Assembly: GCA_003260075.1 (NCBI GenBank)
Contig: QLIY01000409.1
Coordinates: forward strand, 1-64,000
Source: Phallusia mammillata
Taxonomy: Eukaryota; Chordata; Ascidiacea; Phlebobranchia; Ascidiidae
Reading direction: 5' to 3'
DNA: 64,000 nt
Shown here: one piece after another, positions 57,101-64,000 of the stretch
Layout of the letters: every line of letters starts with the position of its first letter
How positions within the stretch are numbered: position 1 is the first letter of the stretch
The notes under the pieces: generated by a model
Database searches by the model: none
What the model was told of the DNA's origin: nothing
Seen by the model: only the letters and a program-made list of their open reading frames with translations
Translations under genes and position numbers: made by a program

Positions 57101-60100
57101 TGAGAAATGGCTTACCTACTTTAAACAGAAACAGTCCCAACCGTTTTCAAGGAAACCATATACAAGTCGTGCATATGCAAGGTGTACATAAAATTTGTAT
57201 ATTTTTTCTTTTGCCCCCCCCCCTATGAGAAATGGCTTACCTACTTTAAACAGAAACAGTCCCAACCGTTTCCAAGGAAACCATATACAAGTCGTGCATA
57301 TGCAAGGTACACATAACATTTGTGTATTTTTGCTTTCCAATGTGGGTTAAATGGTGAATTTTTGTAGGGTTGGTCTCATTGGAAATCCTAGTGATGGATT
57401 TTTTGGAAAAACTATATCAATGTCTATTACCAATTTTTGGGCAAATGTGACGATCAGAGAATCTGAAAAATTGGTGAGACAGTTTCTGATTCAAATACAG
57501 AAATCAAACTACACAGTTTTTTTTTCAAACTACACCCCCCCCCCCCCAATTTTTGGGCAAATGTGACGATCAGAGAATCTGAAAAATTGGTGAAACAGTT
57601 TCTGATTCAAATACAGAAATCAAACTACACAGTTTTTTTTATATATTTGGTTCTATTGCTGTACTTCGAAATGTTGTAATACAAGGCAAAGTAAATCAAA
57701 TTCAAATAAACAATCCCCTGCAAACTAATGTACTAAAAATGCAACCAAAATTGTGTTGAACAATATACCATAGCCCTAACATTGCTGTATGAGTAATTCG
57801 TCGCCCCCCCCCCAATCAAATTCAAATAAACAATCCCCTGCAAACTAATGTACTAAAAATGTAACCAAAATTGTGTTGAACAATACACCATAGCCCTAAC
57901 ATTGCTGTATGAGTAATTCGTCATTTGATTTTCTAGATTTTAATGCCTCATCCGTTAAATGACCCAACCTCATTTGGAAGCATGGGCGATCTATACGGAA
58001 TTAGCAAAAAGGAAGGTTACTTAGGAGGTCTTCGACTTCTACAGGCCACTTGCAAAAAGTTTTATGAATATTGCAGTGAAAAGGGGTAAGCAAAACAACA
58101 GAGTTTTTGTCAATAAAAGTTAAAAATTTTCTTGCAAATGTTTTGTTTGGTTGAACATTATTTGGCTAGGCTCAGTCTGTCACTTATAAAAATACATCTA
58201 TACTAATCTTCTGTTTTTCAGAATAGCTTTGTGCAAGAAGAATTTTACTTTAAGTTATGACACCAATATTCCAAGACAAGTTGGATTGGCTGGAAGCAGT
58301 GCAATTGTGACAGCAACCTTAAATTGTCTACTCCAGTTTTTCAGTTTATCAGAAATTGTGTGTTGCAATGTTCATTGACATGTAATAAAAGTGTTTTTTA
58401 CTCCTTGGAAACACCTTTTTCAGGACATGCCAAAACCCATTAGAGCCAAGTTTGCTTTAAGTGTGGAAACTGATGAACTTTATATTAATGCTGGATTACA
58501 GGATCGTGTTGTGCAGGTATGAAGAGTTTTTTATTTACCAACAATTTTGCCTGAAAAGAATATAACATTTGTTGTTTGCAATGACAACATTATAAAATTG
58601 ACCTTTACATATAGAACATAGCATTTGATTTTACATGAAGGCTTTTACATAGTTAACTTTTAGGATTTATACAATGCGAGCTGATGAAAAACTATCATCT
58701 ATTTACAGAAACTTGTTTCGATTTTGAAAGTGTTTTCTTAAAATTGTAATGTTACACATTTATATTGGTGTTTTTGAATTACAAACATAACTGCAAAAGA
58801 ACTTGTGTACACAGAATACATTTACGTTGTGCTGACGTTTCAACAATCCCTGTTGTCATCATCAGTGCAACGTCTGCAAAATGTATTCTATGTACACAAG
58901 TTCTTTGGCAGTTAAGTTTATGATTAAATTACTCTTCAAGTCAGTGTATAGTGTTCCTAATTATTTTGGTGTGTTTTACAATGTAGCATTTATATACTCG
59001 TTATTTTTGTAGTAAGTTTCTTTTAAAATAAAGAGAACAACTTTCGTTTATTGTAGTCTATTTTTTGTTGTCATAAGAAAATTAACTTAATAGCTGCAAA
59101 CTATTCATAAAAGTTTTCCTATTTAGGTATATGAAGGACTAGTATACATGGACTTTTCAAGAGACTTATTAGAATCTCAGGGATATGGAAAATATGAGTA
59201 TTTAAAATTCAAATCACTGCCAAAGTTCTGGTTGGCTTTCAATTCAGATCCGAGTGATTCAGGTAACGTTTATAATTTTTGCAAAGGAAAATAATTCAAA
59301 TATTTATCGTATCATTTTGATACACATGTTTAAGTCATAATTAGTTCAACATTTAGTAACACAGGGGGTCAGAAGCAGGGACATCTGACATTTTTTGCCA
59401 AAAGAAAAATGTAATGGGAGCACTATACATGGACATGAGTACTTCAAATTTACCTTTAAAAAGAGTACTTTAATCTTATCATCATTTTCAATAATCTGCA
59501 CTGATGATGACTACAGTAATTGTTAATGTGTTTTGAGCAAACGATTTCAGCAGATTATACAAAGAAATATAGCTACTTGTCTGTTTGTTTTTTTTGCTTT
59601 CATTTGCACTTGCTTTAAAAATGTTTCAAATTTATGCCACAGGAAAGGTTCACAGTGATGTGAGGCAGAGATTTGATGCTGGTGATAAAACGGTTGCTGA
59701 TGCTATGAAGCAGTTTTCAGATCTTACCACACAAGCCCGGTAGTTCATTGTTGACATCTTGATATGCATTGTTAATATGTGTCACCTTTCTTGATAGAGA
59801 AACATCTTGTTTTGTCAATTTTTTTCTGTCTAACGCTGGTTTATTACTGTTTGGTCTTAAAACTATCTCCCGGTCCCCTTAAGACAGGGGTGGGCAACCT
59901 GCGGCCTGCGAGCCAAATGTAGGCCTTAATTAAAGGTTGTGCGGCCCGCAGAGACGCTTGAATTTAAAATGTACTGACAAACGAGTGCAACTATAGTATA
60001 CTTTTGAGCAGATTAATGCTCCTGATGCTATTTTTCTGCCACCAGACATGGCTAGAATAAAAATGCGAAAGAAAGCTTCAAAGCATATTTGGTAAGCAAC

Positions 60101-61831
60101 AAAGTAAAATCACCTCGTATTATACACAGATGCAGCCCGCGATCTAATTTTGGCTATTGTATTTGACCCCACAGTAACAAAGGTTGCCCACCCCTGCCTC
60201 AGGGTCTGCAAATCCGTGGTTGGGAACGTCTGGTCTTGAAAGAGTTTGTCAATTTGAGTTAAATTTACAAACCTGTTCGATTTTTTATCCATAGTTGATC
60301 TTCCCAACGTTTGACCCTGGACCACGCAGCGGGTCACCCAAGGGTTCCAAAAACGTGAAAAATTTGTTTGCAAAATAATCATGTTTGTAGGTTAAATCGT
60401 TAAATAGGATATAGAATACATATGTTGATAATAAAATGAATACATTCATACTGGGATCACCCCTGAAGTGGCAATGCAGACCAGCGATCATGGCATACTC
60501 ATCGATAATCATAGAACGCCAGGCCTATTAAAGGCGCTATACCGGATCATGCCGGTCTCCCAATACGGCAAGAAAAATCTAACCTGCGGTGGAATTCGAA
60601 CCGACGACGGGAGTCTTTTCGGAAATCGCGCTCTACCAACTGAGCCGTTGCCTGCAACAACGGTGCTTGTGATTCAGTGGCTTCGACGCCTTTGCTCAGT
60701 TGGTAGAGCGCTAATCCCGGAAAGACTTCTGTCATAGATTCGAATCCCACAGCAGTCTAGATTTTTTTCGAGCCAGTGCCTTGCCATTTGGGAATGCTTA
60801 GGAGACCGACTTGATTAGGTTTAACCCCCTTCAATGAGCCTTGCGTACTACCATGTATTGGCATTTTGTAGAAAATCCACCTTTCTGGTTATGATTTGTT
60901 TTGATTGTCAACTAGTGCGTTATGCATTCGAAATTCGGCAATATGAAAATATATCATTGACACCGGGTGTAGAAATCATAGTACGCCAGGCCCACTGAAG
61001 GCGTTAAACCATGGTGTCTTTTTAGGGAATGCGTGGAAAAAGACGATTGGGTATCCTTTGCTAAACTTATGGACCAGAACTTTGATTTGCGTAAAAATAT
61101 CTACGGTGAGAAATGTTTGGGACAACGAAACTTAGAAATGATTGAGATTGCAAGAAAATACTCATCTTCTGGCAAGTTCCCCGGGAGTGGCGGTGCCGTT
61201 GTTGGAATTTGTCACGATGAAGAAAAAAAGGTAAACGTTTCTAAAATAAAAATTAAACAGAAATGTGATTGCACTTCACAATGTATTACAAAGCTGAAAA
61301 AAAAATGTCGATTCTTGACTTTAAGTTGGCGTCCTATGCAGAAGCGTTTTTAGAAACGTTCATAAATGTTTTAAAATATGCTATTTTGTTTTTACATTTC
61401 AAGATGCACGTTAACATCATTTAACCCTAACTATTTTTTAGTATTTTCCAAGCTTAAGGTTTGCGTCGTAGCGAAGAAAAAACTATTTTACTAGAGGTTT
61501 TTAATGCTGTCTTTTTTCGACTAACTTATAAGGACTGTTGTTATCTCTAAAAAGATGTTTGTTCATCTTGGTACCGATATTTTTCCACTGTCTGCAATCC
61601 GGATTAGTCAGTCAAACCCTAGGTTGAACTTTTTCTGATAATACATTTGTTTCTTCCTTTTTCATTTTCCGACAATGGCTAATGGTTTGCAGTCTTGTCA
61701 CGTTTAATTCGGTTGACGAAAATGCTCTTATGTTGACTTTAATTGTTGTCTGTTCTTTTTAGGTAATGCTAAAGAAGGAGCTTCAATCAAAAGGTTTTGT
61801 TTACTGTGATATAGTCCCATTTTTTCCTTGA
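54195..61831 (+). CDS. Bifunctional nucleotidyltransferase-glucuronokinase
   Basis: Seventeen exons: 54195-54251, 54624-54730, 55140-55184, 55358-55511, 55962-56033, 56177-56265, 56649-56805, 56951-57028, 57087-57181, 57368-57473, 57937-58085, 58222-58357, 58424-58516, 59127-59262, 59643-59739, 61026-61230, 61763-61831. They total 1845 nt (614 residues plus stop), all in frame. Residues about 1-225 resemble a sugar-phosphate nucleotidyltransferase: ILVAGHGAQ, GVPKALLAGLSGKKIIDYWW, DDVLVVAGDMLFED, IIKFYEKPEE. Residues from about 285 form a GHMP kinase very like plant glucuronokinase: RVGLIGNPSDGFFGKTIS, phosphate loop RQVGLAGSSAIVTATLN, and GKFPGSGGAVVGI. The family makes glucuronate-1-phosphate; the fused domain could then make UDP-glucuronate. 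The N-terminal loop AGHGAQ departs from the usual AGxGTR/K, so transferase activity is uncertain. The start ATG immediately precedes the first strand; upstream exons cannot be excluded. Confidence 0.9.
57100..57330 (+). repeat. Local duplication split by a C run (exon 9)
   Basis: Most of exon 9 and its donor of the glucuronokinase gene recur after C10 (57214-57223). Only the first copy has the acceptor, so the true gene probably has a single exon 9. Confidence 0.85.
57431..57645 (+). repeat. Local duplication split by a C run (exon 10 end)
   Basis: The last 43 bp of exon 10 and about 60 bp of intron recur after a run of about 12 C (57535-57546), with one or two substitutions. Confidence 0.85.
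57694..57922 (+). repeat. Local duplication split by a C run (intron 10)
   Basis: About 110 bp recurs after C10 (57804-57813) with two or three substitutions. Confidence 0.85.
58785..58925. repeat. Foldback element with hammerhead-like core
   Basis: Arms AACTTGTGTACACAGAATAC and its near reverse complement at 58883-58905 flank a centre whose minus strand reads CTGATGATGACAACAGGG then ATTGTTGAAACGTC. It lies in intron 13 of the glucuronokinase gene. The core resembles that of the insertion at 46606. Confidence 0.65.
59885..60196. mobile_element. Non-autonomous hAT element, 312 bp
   Basis: Ends CAGGGGTGGGCAACC and GGTTGCCCACCCCTG are perfect inverted repeats. Flanks CCTTAAGA/CCTCAGGG match only partly. 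It is in intron 15 of the glucuronokinase gene. Confidence 0.8.
60509..60665 (-). mobile_element. tRNA-derived SINE head, minus orientation
   Basis: The reverse strand contains GGCTCAGTTGGTAGAGCGC (A box) and TCGGTTCGAATTCCACC (B box) at tRNA spacing, but no good cloverleaf. It is inverted relative to the element at 60685 and shares flanking motifs with it. Confidence 0.6.
60685..61010 (+). mobile_element. tRNA-derived SINE, plus orientation
   Basis: GCTCAGTTGGTAGAGCGCTA and AGATTCGAATCCCAC form A and B boxes, followed by a T-run and a tail. It shares GGAGACCG and TACGCCAGGCC-like motifs with the inverted piece on its left. Both lie within intron 15 of the glucuronokinase gene. Confidence 0.6.
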
Positions 61832-62338
61832 ATGGATGTCAATAGTATCCATATTTTCCAAAAGGGTAATAATTTCAATCTTATAATATTTTTTTTCTCC
61901 TTTCCGCAATAATCGAGTATGTATTTTTTGTACTTTTTATACCAGCATTTTATTTTACATCCATTCATATCATGTTTATTCGCACACCTAATTGGGTTTT
62001 TCTTTGTACATTAGCAACACTTATTTTTCAACAAGCACTTCTGTGTTTCAAACCACTATTGACTGGACGTCTTGGTGCCAACGTAGCAAAATGTTTTAGG
62101 TGCACTTTTATGTTTTGTGCTACTAATATCCATCACTGTTTAAATTTATTTTTAATTGCGCATGTACTTTATACTGAACAGCATATAATTAACAAAAATT
62201 CAAAACTCAAGTTGTTTGTGAAACAGAAACACTTAAGGTGCAGCAAAGTCGTTTCGAGGAGAATCTGCTCCTAATGCCTTGCGTGGTAGTTTACAATTGA
62301 ACAAAATTACCAAGTAGATACTTAGAAACACTATACAC

Positions 62339-62520
62339 CAGAGGTCGGCAACCGTTTTTGTATTGCGGACCGTTTTTAAAACCACAAACTTATCGCGGAC
62401 CGGCGTTCAAAAAACTACAAATATTCAGCAATGAAAACGACTAAATTAGTTTATTATCCCTGATATACATGGGCACATTTTTGTTGTTGAGCATTTAACC
62501 TAATCTGGGGGTTAATGATT
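62339..62520. mobile_element. Truncated hAT element, relative of 20507-20740
   Basis: Begins CAGAGGTCGGCAACCG and aligns in reverse with 20507-20740 (GCGGACCG, AAAAAACTACAAATAT, TACATGGGCA). The opposite end is missing, so the right border is approximate. Confidence 0.6.
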
Positions 62521-63100
62521 TAGAATTTTTATTGGCTTTTAAACTGACTATATTATAAAGGCTTACGGAGCAGTAAAAAAATGTTTACAAACTTGAGGAT
62601 ACGCTCGTACGTTAACAGACGCCATACTCGTATACGATCACCGGTATGATTTGTGGGTGATTCTAAATAGTCACTGGCGTAAGTAGTAAATCGTAAAGGC
62701 GTTTAAAACATTTTTCTGGCAGCCTACACGTACATAACAAAAATTTTTCAACATTAATCTGCAAATTTGTGCGGATGTTAAAAGCTTCCTAATATTGGTG
62801 ACGAGTATTATAATAACAAGTTCAATTAAAAAGCCTACTTAGTTAAAACATAACTGTTAATTTTTTTCAAGCATTACACACGAATTTGAAGGTATCTGCC
62901 GATTGGATTTTAAACAGCGCATAAATGCGTTTTTGAAAGCAGGGTTGCCATACCATCCCTTTTTCTAAGATTTCTCCTGTTTTTCGACTAGAGTCCTTAT
63001 TTTGTCTTATTTTGAACAATTACAAGGAACAGACTTTTTTTACCAAACCTTGATGCTACAAGTAAAAGAAAACCTATAGACCTAAGTTGTCTCTATAGAT

Positions 63101-63502
63101 CAGCGGTTCCCAAACTGGGGTCCGTGAGGCAATTTTTGGGGGACCGCGAAGCTGTTGAACAAATTCTATAATCTTATTTGGAGTCAGTTTGTGCCACTAA
63201 ATAAGTTTAAATCAAAGTAGAATTGAGAATCGACTGTCTCCATTGCTAAACAATGGCCTTTATTGAATGACAACTATCAAAAATGCAATTGTTCGCGCAC
63301 AATCGTAATGTTTTTGTCCTGTTTGTGATGTCACATGCTGTCTTTGGATGATTGTTATGCGCAATTTTGCATAACTAGCTAAAATCCTGCAATCAACTTT
63401 CGTTTTTATGAAATACACATTTAGGCTTAAGGACCGCGAGCCCTCGAAATAATAACAAAGGGACCGTTTTGAAAAAAATATGAAAAAGTTTGGGAACCAC
63501 TG
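63101..63502. mobile_element. Non-autonomous hAT element, 402 bp
   Basis: Ends CAGCGGTTCCCAAACT and AGTTTGGGAACCACTG, with perfect 8-bp duplications CTATAGAT. GGACCGCGA motifs lie inside both ends. No transposase frame. Confidence 0.93.
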
Positions 63503-64000
63503 CTATAGATGCACGAAGTATTTTTAACGAATAAGGAGTTGCTTATACAGATCGTTTCTGGTCAAAAAAGGGGCATGTAATTGGACATGGCTCGTGTAAT
63601 GCAAAGGTTTGTTAAAAAACATTTGTTTTGTTAAATTTTAATTGTCGATGGCAACCTAGGTTTTAGCGAAAATCGGTTTTAATGATATCAATAGATCGTG
63701 TCAATGGGGTTAATTGGACTCAATTCCCTAAACAACGGAAGTCTGTATTCGTGATCTGCTGTAATACTTTTGAAATATGCTACAGCTTAGTAAACGCGAA
63801 ACCAGAAAAACATTACGTCTGGGAGCGGTATGGTTTTGTGCTGTTTTCTCGTTAAGATTAAAACGGAAGATTGGATATCCGCTTAAAGTTCTGAAGATAC
63901 CTTATTTGTCTTTGTGTTGATGTTAATCGTTTTTGTTTTTTTGTCAATGCCTGATAAGTCATGCCCTCTTTTCCCAATCGTATACCCACTCTGACCCTTG

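Larger units (their letters stand above)
61832..64000. other. Right flank, no gene recognised
   Basis: Beyond the glucuronokinase stop no exon of a known family is visible. Two hAT-related pieces are present (62339 and 63101-63502). An open frame at 61972-62274 has no recognised domain. Confidence 0.55.

Overview
This is animal nuclear DNA, most likely from a tunicate (ascidian). It is AT-rich, its genes have many short exons separated by small GT-AG introns, and it carries many small non-autonomous hAT-type transposons. Nothing bacterial is present. The ascidian assignment is inferred from overall character and gene content, not from a database match.

Region 1 (about 1.6-10.1 kb) is an array of minus-strand tRNA-Val genes and their decayed derivatives. 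It holds four full-length copies at the left, nine copies on a 164-bp unit, seven decayed copies on a 150-bp unit, and 32 nearly perfect 125-bp units that keep only the 5' part of the tRNA. The well-formed right-hand copy reads CAC instead of TAC.

Region 2 (10.3-34.2 kb and 36.2-53.0 kb) is a cluster of pyridoxal-phosphate amino-acid decarboxylase genes of the DOPA/histidine decarboxylase family. Two copies, both minus strand, have intact 11-exon frames (19.6-23.8 kb and 28.8-34.2 kb). A plus-strand copy at 10.3-17.6 kb is a pseudogene with a stop and frameshifts. Copies at 45.8-47.0 and 49.5-53.0 kb are truncated or broken, and an exon-8 relic lies at 37.1 kb. Copies pair up as inverted duplicates, including introns and flanks. 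In every copy that can be read except the 10.3-17.6 kb pseudogene, the cofactor-stacking histidine is replaced by asparagine, a change known from insect aromatic-aldehyde synthases.

Region 3 (37.5-43.9 kb, minus strand) is a tandem family of four or five small three-exon genes for secreted peptides: signal peptide, basic segment, acidic tail. I do not recognise the family.

Region 4 (54.2-61.8 kb, plus strand) is one 17-exon gene whose exons join in frame into 614 codons. The product has an N-terminal nucleotidyltransferase-like domain and a C-terminal GHMP kinase closely resembling plant glucuronokinase. Such a protein could turn glucuronate into UDP-glucuronate by itself.

The rest is intergenic or intronic DNA with hAT elements, tRNA-derived SINE pieces and diverged dispersed repeats. 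Many runs of 9-12 C or G (one of about 75 C) separate two nearly identical copies of the adjoining sequence. These look like assembly artefacts and damage some exon models.
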